DNA of 64,000 nt from SZUA-430 sp965227535 (GCA_965227535.1 OZ245761.1:1364001-1428000), one strand, 5' to 3'; positions 7,896 to 17,537 are shown, counted from the first letter of the stretch. The notes: generated from the letters alone by a model not told the origin. Translations and numbers: made by a program.

Positions 7896-7929
7896 TTAAC
7901 ATACTCTGCAATTAACACGATTGTTAAAT
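7894..7929. promoter_or_regulatory. probable ArsR operator
   Basis: A perfect inverted repeat TTAACA-N4-TGTTAA spans 7912-7927. A further half-site ATTTAACA lies at 7894-7901, overlapping the arsR start codon, and is the exact complement of TGTTAAAT at 7922-7929. The AT-rich block stands out in GC-rich surroundings and lies exactly where an autoregulating ArsR protein would bind. Confidence 0.6.
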
Positions 7930-8154
7930 ACGACCGCCGCACCACCCTGTCAAGCGGTCATCCGACACGGAGAATTGAGCGCGCAGCCGCATGCGCCGCG
8001 TTGACACCAAACGCCGCCCCGCGCTCAGGTTTCAACGGCGTACAGCCGGGTGATTTGGGGGCCGGCTCTACGCGCCGGCCTCTATCTGGTGATCACCTAT
8101 CTCGTCGTGCCGCTATCGGCCGCCGACACGCTCCAGCATTTCGCGACCGGCGCT

Positions 8155-11100
8155 TCACCAGGTAACGCGAATCCCCGCCGACACCGTGTGGGTGGTGATG
8201 TCGTTGTTGAGCCCGCCGTCGTAGTCGACGAACACCGACGTCGAGTCCGACAGCGGCACCGTGATGCCCCCACCGACCACGAGGGTGTCGCGCGAGAACT
8301 TCTCGCCGCGCACGACGCTCGGCACCGGAGGCTGACCCTGGACGGTCGCGACGAACGACGCCTGATCGTCCATGAACTCATGCGCCCAAGCGAGCCGGAA
8401 TTCCGGCACCATCTTGCGGCCCGAGTCCAAGTCGATCGGGAAACCCACACGCGCACCGACCATGCTCTTCAGCGAGTCGAATTCCGAGCCCGAGATGTTG
8501 AGCTTCGTCCCCGTCCCCGTCTCGCTATAGTCGTTGGTTTCGAGGTGGCTATAGCTCAACGCCAGGAACGGCTGGATGCGCATGTCCTGCGTCTCGAACG
8601 TCTTGCCCACTTCCGCAAAGGCCGAGTAGGTCAACCCGTCATATGAGCCGAACGCATTACCGCTCGGCGTGAAGCGGCTCACCTCGATGTCGTGCCAGAT
8701 CACGCTGGCATTCGCGTTCAGATAAAGCCGCGTATCGCCGTACGACATGTAGGCGCCGGCCTCGAAGCTATCCACCTGCGCATTGTCCGGCCGGCCGTTG
8801 AAGTCGACGTCCGTCGTCGTCCACTGCGCCGCAAGACCCGCCATCATGGTGGGCGAGAACACGTGATCGATCCCCGCGATCGCGCCACCGGTCCGGAACT
8901 CGGTGCCAAGCGAACCCGCATAACCGTCGGTCTCACCGAAGGCGCCGATGGCGCGGCCCCACACGGCGGTTTCGCCTTCCTTGCGAACGCCCGTGCGCAA
9001 CCACGCGAACGGATCCTGCGGCGGGGCGTCGGTCATCACCTGCGTGGCGCCAGGCTCGTTCGCCGCAAACTTGTTGAAGCACCAGCCGTCGCCGGCCAAC
9101 CCGCAAGACCCCGACCCCAAGCCGTTCGATCGGTCGCTGACCATCGCGTCGAACGGCCCGCCGGTGTTGACGACGATGCCGGGCAGGTCGCCGATGTTGA
9201 GCGACGTCCGCGTCACCGTCATATCGACCGAGTTGCCGTCGATAATGTCATCCAACTCAAACAGCGAAGAGTCCGCAATCAACGCCACCGTCGAGAAATC
9301 ACCCGACACGCCGCCATTGGCCACAATCACGTCTTCATACAGAACCTGATCGAGCCCCGGATTGGCATCCGCAAACGCCGGATCGAGGAAGCCGACCACC
9401 GCGCCGTTCAGGCTCACCGTGCCGTTGACGACGATCTGGCCATAATCGCCCGCGCCAGCCACGACGTTGCCGGTGAGGTCCTCAAAGCCCGACCCGCCCG
9501 GCGCGCCGAGGAAGAATTCGAGCGTGCCGCCCGCCTGTTGCGTAAAGTTGTTGTCGACGACCAAGGTGGTCGCCTTGTCGATGTAAAGCGTCCCGCCATT
9601 GTTGACGGTCAGGTTGTCGACGTTGCTGAACGCATAGCCGCCGCCCGAAGGATCGCCTTCGAACTGCGCGCCCATGAACGCCGTCCCGCCGCTTTCGACC
9701 ACGAACGACGCGAAGTTGCTGGCCGTGCCGCCGTTGAAGGTGTGCGTGCCGTTCTGCACCGTGATCGTGTCGTCGTTCGCCTCGCCGGCCTCGCCGATCA
9801 AGTCGCCATTGATCCCGCCGTCCTCGGCGATGAAGTGATAGGCCGCATCGCCGCCGAACACGACGTCGCCGGTGATAAACCCGCCGCCCGTATTCGTGAA
9901 CGTCGCCCCGTTGCCGATCGCAAACGCCGCCGCCACGCCGTTCGGCGCGGTCGCGGTGATCGTGCCCGTGTTCACGACTTCGCCGTCCAATGCGCCGATC
10001 TCAAGATGCAGCGCATTCGACGGCGCATCGAGCACGTCATTGTTCACGACATCGCCAACATACGTCCCCGCAATGATGTGGAGACCGGTGTTCTGCCCGC
10101 CGCCGCTGATCTGCCCGTTGTTGATGAAGTCGCCGTAGACCGCACCTGCATCAAGCAGGAAGCCCGTCTCGCCACCCGTGATCACGCCGCTCGCCGTGTT
10201 GACGATGTCGGCCCGCGCAGTCGCCGTGCCCCAAGTCGTCACGACGATATTGACGCCGGTGCCCGAAGCGCCGTCGATCGACCCGCTATTCGAGAACCCT
10301 CCAGAAGCCTGCCCCAGCGCCATGACGACACCGTTCGCGCCGCCCTTGATATCGCCCGAGTTGGCAAACGGCGCGTCGAACGTGTCAGCCGCAAACGAAG
10401 CCCCCGTCGTGCCGCCTTCGATCAACCCGGCATTCGAGAACGCGCCATGCACCGCACCCGCGTCGAGCACAAACCCCGTCGCGCCGCCCGAAATAACCGC
10501 ATCAGCCGTGTTCGCGATATCGACCCGCGCAACCGTCGAACCCCACGTGTCGACGGTGATGGAGACGCCGTCGACGGTCGCCCCCGCGATCGAGTTGCTG
10601 TTGGTGAAATCGCCGTTCATCTGCGCGAGATCGAAGACCGCACCGCTGTCGCCACCGGCGATCGAGCCCGTATTGACGACATCGCCGTCGAGCAATCCGC
10701 CCTCGACCACCAGCGCGTCATGCGTGGCGTCGATTGCGTTGTTGTTCACGACGTCGCCGGCGAAGGTGTCGGCGATAATGTGAACGCCGGTCTCCTCACC
10801 GCCGCCGGTGATCTGCCCGTCATTGATGAAGTCGCCGTAGACCGTCCCTGCATCGATCAGGAACCCCGTCTCGCCGCCCGTGATCACGCCGGTCGCCGTG
10901 TTGACGATGTCGGCCCGCGCGTTCGCCGCACCCCAGGTACCGACTGCGATCGCAACACCGTCATCGCTGCTGCCCGTGATCGAACCGCTGTTCGAGAACG
11001 GCCCTGCGACGCTGACGAGATCGAGCGACACACCCGTCGCCCCGCCGTCGATATCGCCCGTGTTGGTGAAAGCCCCGTCGAACGCGCCGCCGCTCACCAG

Positions 11101-11490
11101 AACCGCAACGTCGCCGCCCTCGATCAAACCGTCATTGGTGACATCGCCGTGCATCGTCACCAACGAAAGCGCAAATCCATCCGCGCCGCCGCCGATCGTG
11201 CCACTGGCCGAGTTGACGATATCGGCGCGCGCACCGGTGGTGCCCCAGTTCGTGACGACGATATCGACGCCGTTCCCCGTCGCGCCGTCGATCGACCCGC
11301 TGTTCGTGAACCCGCCGGTCGCCTCGCCCAGCACCATCACGACGCCGTTGCTGCCGCCGTTGATATCGCCGGAGTTCGCGAACGGCGCATCAAACGTGTC
11401 GGCCGCGAACGAAGCGCCGGTCGTGCCACCCTCAATCAAGCCGTTGTTCGTGAACGCGCCGTGCAGTACCTCGGCATCCAGCGCGAAGCC
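8155..11490 (-). CDS. giant repeat autotransporter, C-terminal part (after frameshift)
   Basis: This is the downstream half of one very long gene whose reading frame breaks at about 11489-11491. From GFALDAEVLHGAFTNNG onward it carries the last beta-helix super-repeats, then a non-repetitive passenger end (NDDTITVQNGTHTFNGG and similar), a linker with two Cys, and a barrel of about 280 residues beginning near AVWGRAIGAFGETDG and ending in the strand VSAGIRVTW with terminal Trp. That ending is canonical for the type Va autotransporter translocator. On its own this fragment has no signal peptide and could not be exported. Restoring one base joins it to the part at 11436-16181 into a 2675-residue protein. 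The same-frame extension beyond 11490 to 11949 is out-of-frame shadow. Confidence 0.85.
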   Translation of the reverse strand, partial: GFALDAEVLHGAFTNNGLIEGGTTGASFAADTFDAPFANSGDINGGSNGVVMVLGEATGGFTNSGSIDGATGNGVDIVVTNWGTTGARADIVNSASGTIGGGADGFALSLVTMHGDVTNDGLIEGGDVAVLVSGGAFDGAFTNTGDIDGGATGVSLDLVSVAGPFSNSGSITGSSDDGVAIAVGTWGAANARADIVNTATGVITGGETGFLIDAGTVYGDFINDGQITGGGEETGVHIIADTFAGDVVNNNAIDATHDALVVEGGLLDGDVVNTGSIAGGDSGAVFDLAQMNGDFTNSNSIAGATVDGVSITVDTWGSTVARVDIANTADAVISGGATGFVLDAGAVHGAFSNAGLIEGGTTGASFAADTFDAPFANSGDIKGGANGVVMALGQASGGFSNSGSIDGASGTGVNIVVTTWGTATARADIVNTASGVITGGETGFLLDAGAVYGDFINNGQISGGGQNTGLHIIAGTYVGDVVNNDVLDAPSNALHLEIGALDGEVVNTGTITATAPNGVAAAFAIGNGATFTNTGGGFITGDVVFGGDAAYHFIAEDGGINGDLIGEAGEANDDTITVQNGTHTFNGGTASNFASFVVESGGTAFMGAQFEGDPSGGGYAFSNVDNLTVNNGGTLYIDKATTLVVDNNFTQQAGGTLEFFLGAPGGSGFEDLTGNVVAGAGDYGQIVVNGTVSLNGAVVGFLDPAFADANPGLDQVLYEDVIVANGGVSGDFSTVALIADSSLFELDDIIDGNSVDMTVTRTSLNIGDLPGIVVNTGGPFDAMVSDRSNGLGSGSCGLAGDGWCFNKFAANEPGATQVMTDAPPQDPFAWLRTGVRKEGETAVWGRAIGAFGETDGYAGSLGTEFRTGGAIAGIDHVFSPTMMAGLAAQWTTTDVDFNGRPDNAQVDSFEAGAYMSYGDTRLYLNANASVIWHDIEVSRFTPSGNAFGSYDGLTYSAFAEVGKTFETQDMRIQPFLALSYSHLETNDYSETGTGTKLNISGSEFDSLKSMVGARVGFPIDLDSGRKMVPEFRLAWAHEFMDDQASFVATVQGQPPVPSVVRGEKFSRDTLVVGGGITVPLSDSTSVFVDYDGGLNNDITTHTVSAGIRVTW

Positions 11491-14400
11491 GTCGCCCCGC
11501 CCGACACGACGCCGTCGACCGTATTGAGAATATCGACAGGCGCTTCGACGAAGCCCCAGTTGTCGACCGAAATATCGACGCCGTTCGCCGTCTCGCCGCC
11601 GATCGACCCACTGTTCGTAAAGTCGCCGGTCATGTCGCCGACGATCAGCACCGCGCCGTTCGCGCCGCCCGTGATCGTCCCGCTGTTGGCGAAGCTGCCG
11701 TCGAAAGTGTCGATATCGGCGACCAGAGCGTCGCCTGCCCCGTCGATCGTCTTGTTGTTCGTGACGTCGCCGTAGAACGCGTCGGCGGTGATGTGGACGC
11801 CGGTGTTCGCGCCGTTGCCGGTGATCTGCCCGTCGTTGATAAAGTCGCCGTAGATCGTCCCAGCGCTCAGCGCAAAGCCCGTCTCGCCGCCCGTGATTAC
11901 ACCCGTCGCCGCGTTGACAAGGTCGGCGCGCGCATCGGCGGCGCCCCATGTCCCCACCTCAATGGCAACGCCGTCGCCGGTCTGGCCGTTGATCGTCCCG
12001 CTGTTCGTGAACGCGCCGCTGACGGTGTCGAGATTCAGCGCAACGCCCATCGCGCCGCCGTCGACCGCGCCGGTGTTGGTGATGGCACCATCGAACGCGC
12101 CGCCGCTGATCAGCATGGCGATGTTGCCGCCCTCGACCCGCCCGTCGTTCGTCACGTCGCCATGCATGGTGACGAGCGCCAGCGCAAAGCCGTTCGCGCC
12201 TCCAGTGATGACGCCATCCGTCGTGTTGACGATATCAGCCCGCGCCGCCGCCGTACCCCAGTTGGTCACGACAATATCGACGCCGTTGCCCGCCGTGCCC
12301 TCGATCGAGCCGCTGTTCGAGAACCCGCCCGTCGCATCGCCCAGCACCATGACGACGCCGTTGCTGCCGCCGTTGATATCGCCCGAGTTCGCGAACGGCG
12401 CGTCGAACGTATCGGCCGCAAACGAAGCCCCCGTCGTTCCACCTTCGATCAAACCGTCATTCGTGAACGAGCCGTGCACCGCACCGGCATCGAGCGCAAA
12501 GCCCGTCACACCGCCCGAGATGACCCCGTCGACCGTGTTCGCAATGGCGACCGGCGCAATCGTCGAGCCCCAAATGTCCACCGAAATATCGACGCCGTTG
12601 GCCGTTTCGCCGCTAATCGAACCGCTGTTCGTGAAGCCGCCCGTCATCTCACCGACGATCAGAACCGCACCGTTCGCGCCGCCTGCGATCGTGCCGGTGT
12701 TGGCGAAAGCGCCGTCCAGCAAATCGATATCCGCAACGAGCGCGTCGTACGGCGAATCGATCGCCTTGTTATTGGTGATGTCGCCGTAGAACGCGTCGGC
12801 GGTGATGTGGACGCCGGTGTTCGCCCCGTTGCCGGTGATCTGCCCGTCGTTGATGAAGTCGCCGTAGACCGTGCCCGCATTCAGCTGAAAGCCGGTATCG
12901 CCGCCCGTGATCGTGCCCCCGGACGCATTGACGAGGTCGGCCCGCGCATCGGCGGCGCCCCATTTGTCGACGTCGATCGCGACGCCGTCGCCGGTAGCGC
13001 CGTTGATGGAACCGCTGTTCGTGAAGGCACCGCTGACGCTCGTCAGATTGAGCGCAACGCCGGTCGCGCCGCCGTCAATGCCGCCCGTGTTGGAGAACGC
13101 GCCGTCGAACGTGCCGCCGCTCACAAAGACGGCGATGTTGCCGCCCTCGATCAAGCCGTCGTTCGTGACGTCGCCGTGCATGGTGACGAGGTCGAGAGAC
13201 AACCCGTCCACGCCGCCCGAAATCGTGCCGCCGCCCGCGTTGACGATGTCGGCGCGCGCGTCCGCTGTCCCCCAGCCGGTGACGACAATGTCGACGCCGT
13301 TGCCGCTCTCGCCGGTGATAGAGCCACTGTTGTTGAAGCCGCCCGTCGCTTGGCCCACCGCCATGACGATGCCATTGACGCCACCCGCGGTCTCGCCCGA
13401 GTTGGCGAACGGCGCATCGAACGTATCGGCCGCAATCGAAACGCCGGTCGTCCCACCGTCGATCAAGCCGTCGTTCGTGAACGTGCCGTGGATGGTACCG
13501 GCGTCGAGCGCGAAGCCCGTCGCGCCGCCCGTGATGACGCCGTCCGCGGTGTTGGCGATCGCGACCGGTGCGATGCCTGAACCCCAGGTATCGACGGTGA
13601 TGTCGACGCCATTGGCGCTCTCGCCGCTGATCGAACCGCTGTTGGTGAAATCGCCGGTCATCTGGCCCAGCAAGAACACCGCGCCGTTCGCGCCACCGGT
13701 AATGTCGCCGGTGTTGGCGAAGCTGCCGTTGAAAGCATCGATATCGGCGACCAGCGCATCATAGGGCGACGTGATCGTCTCGTTGTTCACGATATCGCCG
13801 TTGAACGTACCGGCCACGATATGAGCGCCGGTGTTCTCGCCGCTGCCGCTGATCAAGCCGTCGTTGACGAAGTCGCCGTAAACAGTGCCCGCGTTGAGCG
13901 CAAAGCCCGTGTCTCCGCCCGTGATGCTGCCGGTCGCAGTATTGACGATATCGGCGCGCGCATCGGCGCTGCCCCACGCGTCCGCGTTGATCGAAACGCC
14001 GTCACCCCATTCGCCGCTGATCGAGCCGCTGTTGCTGAACCCGCCCAGGGCGGACCCCAACACCATGACGACGCCGTCCACGCCGCCGGTGATATCGCCC
14101 GAATTGACGAACGGCGCGTCGAACGTGTCGGCGGTAAGCGACACGCCCGTCGTCCCGCCTTGGATCAAGCCGTCATTCGTGAACGACCCATGCAGCGTAC
14201 CGGCGTTGAGCGCAAAGCCAGTCGCGCCGCCGGAGATGACGCCGCCTGCCTGATTGATGACAGTGACCGGCGCTTCGGTCGAACCCCAGGTGTCGACCGT
14301 GATATCGACGCCGTTGGCCCACGCGCCGCTGATCGAACCGCTGTTGGTGAAATCGCCGGTCATCTCGCCGAGCACGAACACCGCACCGTTCGCACCGCCG

Positions 14401-14585
14401 GTGATGTCGCCGGCATTCGCGAAGCTGCCGTCGAAATAATCGATATCCGCGACCAGCGCGTCATAGGGCGACGCAATGGACTCGTTGTTCACGATGTCGC
14501 CGTAGAACGCATCGGCGACGATATGCACGCCGGTGTTCTGACCGTAGCCGGTGATCGAACCGTTGTTGATGAAGTCGCCGTACAC
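10129..14585 (-). repeat. super-repeat array within the giant autotransporter
   Basis: The marker complementary to VYGDF starts at 10129, 10831, 11844, 12858, 13872 and 14574. The intervals are therefore 702, 1013, 1014, 1014 and 702 bp. Two sizes occur: a 234-codon unit made of module A (130 residues) plus B (104), and a 338-codon unit made of A plus B plus C (104). Module A is 26+24+24+56 residues; B and C are each 24+24+56, the 56 being a 24-residue rung plus a 32-residue WG insert. The only interval one base short of 1014 is the one that contains the frameshift. Confidence 0.85.
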
Positions 14586-16181
14586 CGTCCCCGCATTCAA
14601 CGCGAAGCCGGTCTCGCCGCCGACAATGATGCCCGAGTTGACGATGTCGGCGCGCGCCTCCGCAGCACCCCACGTGCCCGCGATGATGGAGACCCCGTCG
14701 CCGAAGTAGCCGACGATCTTGCCGCTGTTCGTAAAGCCACCCGTGACGCTGTCGAAGTCGAGCGAAACGCCCGTCTTGCCGCCGCCGATCAAACCCGCAT
14801 TCGCGAACGTCCCGTCGAAAACGTCGCCGCTCATCGCGACGCCCGCGTAACCGCCAAGGATTACGCCCGTGTTGGAGACATCGCCGTCGAACGTCGACCC
14901 GTCATACGCAAACCCGTCATGCGCACCGAGGATCAGACCATAGTTCGAGACATCGCCGCTCCATGCCGAACTGGCCGTGACGGCGTCGCCCTTGGTCGCG
15001 ATGATAGCGCCGCCGTTGATGAGCCCGCCGGAGAACGTGTCGCTTTCGATGCGGATGCCGTCGTTCGCACCCTTGATCAGACCGAAATTCGTGATGCCGC
15101 CCGAAAAATTCTCAGTCTTGTCCGTGATCCAAACCGCCGGCCCCTTGGTGCCATAGATTTGGCCGTATGCGCCGTTGAGCAATCCGCCCGAAACTTCATC
15201 CGCCGTGAAGACGATGCCGACGCCCTTGTACGGCGAGGCATATCCTTCGCCGCCAAAGCTCGCACGGCCGTAATCGTGGTCCTCGCCGCCATAGCCTGGA
15301 TACTGCGTGATCAACCCGTTGTTGGTGACGCCGCCCGAAAAGCTCGCGCCGCCGACAGCGATCGACGGTCCCGATTTGCTGATGATCGCGCCGCCGGTCT
15401 TGTTCTCGATCCCGCCGGAGAACACCACGCCGTCGTCGTAAGGAATGTTGAAGGCGTTGTACCCGCCGCCATGCTCGCCGCCTTCGCCGCCATACTGGTC
15501 GGCGGGCCCGCCGATCTGAATGCCAGACTTGTCGCCGTAGATCAGGCCGGAATTCTCGATCCCGCCGCTCCACGAGTCGAAACTGTCGGCAATGAGGACG
15601 CCAACCTTGTCGCCTTCGATAACGCCGCCGTGCTCGTTGATCAGCGTGCCCGACATCGTGCCGTACCGCGCCGCGATGCCGTAGTCGTCGCCGCCGATAT
15701 AGCCGCGGTTGACGATGTCGCCGGTCAGTTCGACTTCTTGCGGCCCGCCATGCCGGCCGTCTTCGTAGTAGCCCAGGCTGATGCCGCTGCCGTCTTCCGA
15801 GTAGATCTTGCCGTTGTTGAAGATGCCGCCGCGCACATCCGCGTCGTCGCCGAGCGTCAGCGCACCTTCACCGCGCTCACCGCCATAGATGCCGCCGTTG
15901 TTGACGAGCTTGCCTTTCAGCAAACCGCCGTCGCCGATGAAGAAGCCCGGCTTCTCATCGCCGTATTGCGACTTGCCGACCTTCGCGTTGTTGACGACGT
16001 CGCCGTAGATCGTCTTCTTGACCGTGACGCACTTCTTGTCGTGATTGATCGTCGTCGGATGGGTGATCGACGTACAGCTCGACGATTCCCCATGCGCCCA
16101 TGCGGAGCCGGCCAACGTGCCGCCGAGCACAATCATCGACGCGCACGACAAAAGCCGAGCTCCGACGCCCCAATGCGTCAT
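11436..16181 (-). CDS. giant repeat autotransporter, N-terminal part (frameshifted)
   Basis: Start ATG at 16179-16181 gives MTHWGVGARLLSCASMIVLGG and an AWA-HG signal-peptide cleavage site; GGGGA lies upstream. The first 400 mature residues are Gly/Tyr/Asp-rich rungs with variable 20-28 residue spacing. After these come regular 24-residue rungs of the pattern GDFxNxGxIxGGxxGxxxxx, interrupted by about 32-residue inserts containing WG and ARADIVN, as in right-handed beta-helix adhesins. The frame ends early at 11436 after a nonsense tail starting ASRWMPRY, because one C is missing from the CCC run kept in the other repeat copies near 11489. The fragment as it stands encodes 1581 residues with no barrel. 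An adhesin or biofilm role is inferred from architecture alone. Confidence 0.8.
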   Translation of the reverse strand: MTHWGVGARLLSCASMIVLGGTLAGSAWAHGESSSCTSITHPTTINHDKKCVTVKKTIYGDVVNNAKVGKSQYGDEKPGFFIGDGGLLKGKLVNNGGIYGGERGEGALTLGDDADVRGGIFNNGKIYSEDGSGISLGYYEDGRHGGPQEVELTGDIVNRGYIGGDDYGIAARYGTMSGTLINEHGGVIEGDKVGVLIADSFDSWSGGIENSGLIYGDKSGIQIGGPADQYGGEGGEHGGGYNAFNIPYDDGVVFSGGIENKTGGAIISKSGPSIAVGGASFSGGVTNNGLITQYPGYGGEDHDYGRASFGGEGYASPYKGVGIVFTADEVSGGLLNGAYGQIYGTKGPAVWITDKTENFSGGITNFGLIKGANDGIRIESDTFSGGLINGGAIIATKGDAVTASSAWSGDVSNYGLILGAHDGFAYDGSTFDGDVSNTGVILGGYAGVAMSGDVFDGTFANAGLIGGGKTGVSLDFDSVTGGFTNSGKIVGYFGDGVSIIAGTWGAAEARADIVNSGIIVGGETGFALNAGTVYGDFINNGSITGYGQNTGVHIVADAFYGDIVNNESIASPYDALVADIDYFDGSFANAGDITGGANGAVFVLGEMTGDFTNSGSISGAWANGVDITVDTWGSTEAPVTVINQAGGVISGGATGFALNAGTLHGSFTNDGLIQGGTTGVSLTADTFDAPFVNSGDITGGVDGVVMVLGSALGGFSNSGSISGEWGDGVSINADAWGSADARADIVNTATGSITGGDTGFALNAGTVYGDFVNDGLISGSGENTGAHIVAGTFNGDIVNNETITSPYDALVADIDAFNGSFANTGDITGGANGAVFLLGQMTGDFTNSGSISGESANGVDITVDTWGSGIAPVAIANTADGVITGGATGFALDAGTIHGTFTNDGLIDGGTTGVSIAADTFDAPFANSGETAGGVNGIVMAVGQATGGFNNSGSITGESGNGVDIVVTGWGTADARADIVNAGGGTISGGVDGLSLDLVTMHGDVTNDGLIEGGNIAVFVSGGTFDGAFSNTGGIDGGATGVALNLTSVSGAFTNSGSINGATGDGVAIDVDKWGAADARADLVNASGGTITGGDTGFQLNAGTVYGDFINDGQITGNGANTGVHITADAFYGDITNNKAIDSPYDALVADIDLLDGAFANTGTIAGGANGAVLIVGEMTGGFTNSGSISGETANGVDISVDIWGSTIAPVAIANTVDGVISGGVTGFALDAGAVHGSFTNDGLIEGGTTGASFAADTFDAPFANSGDINGGSNGVVMVLGDATGGFSNSGSIEGTAGNGVDIVVTNWGTAAARADIVNTTDGVITGGANGFALALVTMHGDVTNDGRVEGGNIAMLISGGAFDGAITNTGAVDGGAMGVALNLDTVSGAFTNSGTINGQTGDGVAIEVGTWGAADARADLVNAATGVITGGETGFALSAGTIYGDFINDGQITGNGANTGVHITADAFYGDVTNNKTIDGAGDALVADIDTFDGSFANSGTITGGANGAVLIVGDMTGDFTNSGSIGGETANGVDISVDNWGFVEAPVDILNTVDGVVSGGATASRWMPRYCTARSRTTA
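11487..11493. other. single-base deletion causing frameshift
   Basis: Sibling repeat copies read AAGCCCGTCGCGCC (plus strand) at this point. Here the sequence is AAGCCGTCGCCCC, so one C of a three-C run is missing. The reading frame of the giant autotransporter shifts exactly here, and the surrounding repeat interval is 1013 instead of 1014 bp. It may be a true mutation, a phase-variation event or a homopolymer sequencing error. Confidence 0.85.
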
Positions 16182-16589
16182 GACGAAATCCCCAAGTCCC
16201 AAATCCCCAAACGCGCTGCGTTCTTTGCGCAACGTGCAATCCGCGAGCGAACCGTCCCAACCGGCAGCTCGCGGCTTGTCCCATAGCAAGGCTATAGGCT
16301 CCCCGTCGCGGCGACCAGCCGGATTCCCGCAGAATTCGGCGGGTTGCGTGATAGGTGAACCTTCCCCCACAGGTCGCTGGCGCGTGCCTCAAATCACGGC
16401 AACTGCCCCGCGCGCCAAGCTTTCCCGCCCGTTCCGCGCGCCTGGAGCGGCGCGGCCGCCGCCTTAACAACGATGCCAGCATTGGTTTGGCCCCCGCCGC
16501 CGCGCCACAACGCCCCTCAAACCGCGCGGCTTGCACGCCCGCCGCCATCCCGTGCATAGGTTCGCCGAACGCCAAAAACGGGGACGCTC
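16182..16589. other. divergent intergenic region, nothing recognised
   Basis: This 408-bp gap lies between the start of the giant autotransporter (leftward) and the methyltransferase-like gene (rightward) and must hold both promoters. No convincing -35/-10 pair, strong palindrome or small ORF with a ribosome-binding site was seen. The frames that cross it are continuations of the neighbouring genes in unused start extensions. Confidence 0.35.
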
Positions 16590-17432
16590 ATGCGCATTCT
16601 GAAACTCGCGGCCGCCGCGCTCATCGCCATAGGCGCCCTTTCACTCGACGCCTTCGCAAAGCCCGACGCCGCCCTAGAAAAGGCCGTCGCGGGGACATGG
16701 CGCACGCCGGCAAACGTGGAGCGTGACAACTGGCGCAAGCCCGTCGAAGCGCTGACGTTCTGGGGCTTGAAGCCCGGCATGACGGTACTGGAATTATCGC
16801 CCGGCGGCGGCTGGTGGACGGAAATCCTTGCGCCTTATGCACGCGCCACGAAGGGCCGCTATATCGCAACCGCCGCCGACCTGAACAATCCCGAACTCTC
16901 GCAAGGCGCACGCGACGCGCGCACCGAGTTCGAAAAGCGGTTCGCCGATCAGGCAATCTACGGCAAAGTCGAACTGATCAATTTCGGCACGAAGTCGAAG
17001 GGCCTCGGCCCGGACAACTCCGTCGACCTCGTCTTGAACGGCCGCAACATTCACAACTGGATGGGCGCCGGCATCCTCGACCGCGTGATGGCGGACAGCT
17101 TCGCCGTGCTGAAACCCGGCGGCATCCTCGCGATCGAAGAACACCGCAACGCACCGGGCACGGAACAGGACCCAAAAGCGGGGACAGGTTACGTGACGGA
17201 GGCCTACGTGATCGCCGCCGCCGAACGCGCGGGCTTCAAACTCGACGCACGCTCTGATCTCTACGCGAACCCCAAAGACGACCGCGATCACCCCTTCGGC
17301 GTGTGGACCCTGCCGCCGATCAAGCGCACCGCGCCGCAAGGCCAACCCGCCGACCCCAACTTCGACCGCGCGCCTTACGACGCCGTGGGCGAAAGCGACA
17401 GGATGGCATTGCGCTTCGTTAAACCGCGCTGA
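16590..17432 (+). CDS. secreted class I SAM methyltransferase-like protein
   Basis: A 280-residue protein with ATG at 16590 after GGGGAC. Residues 1-23 are a signal peptide (MRILKLAAAALIAIGALSL, cleavage after AFA). VLELSPGGGWWTEILAPY at about residue 70 is the glycine-rich SAM-binding motif I of class I methyltransferases. VDLVLNGRNIHNWM and VLKPGGILAIEEHR correspond to motifs IV and VI. The whole resembles the predicted periplasmic methyltransferases of the COG4798 type. A SAM-dependent enzyme outside the cytoplasm is odd because SAM is not known there, so ligand and activity are uncertain; the glycine loop may bind something else. It is monocistronic as far as can be seen. Confidence 0.8.
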   Translation: MRILKLAAAALIAIGALSLDAFAKPDAALEKAVAGTWRTPANVERDNWRKPVEALTFWGLKPGMTVLELSPGGGWWTEILAPYARATKGRYIATAADLNNPELSQGARDARTEFEKRFADQAIYGKVELINFGTKSKGLGPDNSVDLVLNGRNIHNWMGAGILDRVMADSFAVLKPGGILAIEEHRNAPGTEQDPKAGTGYVTEAYVIAAAERAGFKLDARSDLYANPKDDRDHPFGVWTLPPIKRTAPQGQPADPNFDRAPYDAVGESDRMALRFVKPR

Positions 17433-17537
17433 GCCTCACGCGCTAACCAATCCGGTTTACCACCACGCATTCCCGCGGTGGACAAAGCACGCCGATGCCG
17501 CAAAAACTCCGCTCACTGGGCAGGGGAGAAAAGCAGC

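Noticed and set aside
8050..8154. Short hydrophobic rightward frame (LYLVITYLVVPLSAAD)
   Set aside because: It begins with GTG with no ribosome-binding site and continues as a mirror frame of the autotransporter gene; kept as chance.
10129..14585. CRISPR-like or satellite repeat array
   Set aside because: The repeats are long, in frame with a coding region, and translate into beta-helix rungs; there are no short identical repeats with unique spacers.
8692..16286. Long rightward open frames (up to 1027 codons) antisense to the giant autotransporter
   Set aside because: They are Arg/Asp/Val-rich mirror frames of a GC-rich repetitive gene, have no ribosome-binding sites, and carry the same 702/1014 periodicity as the sense strand.
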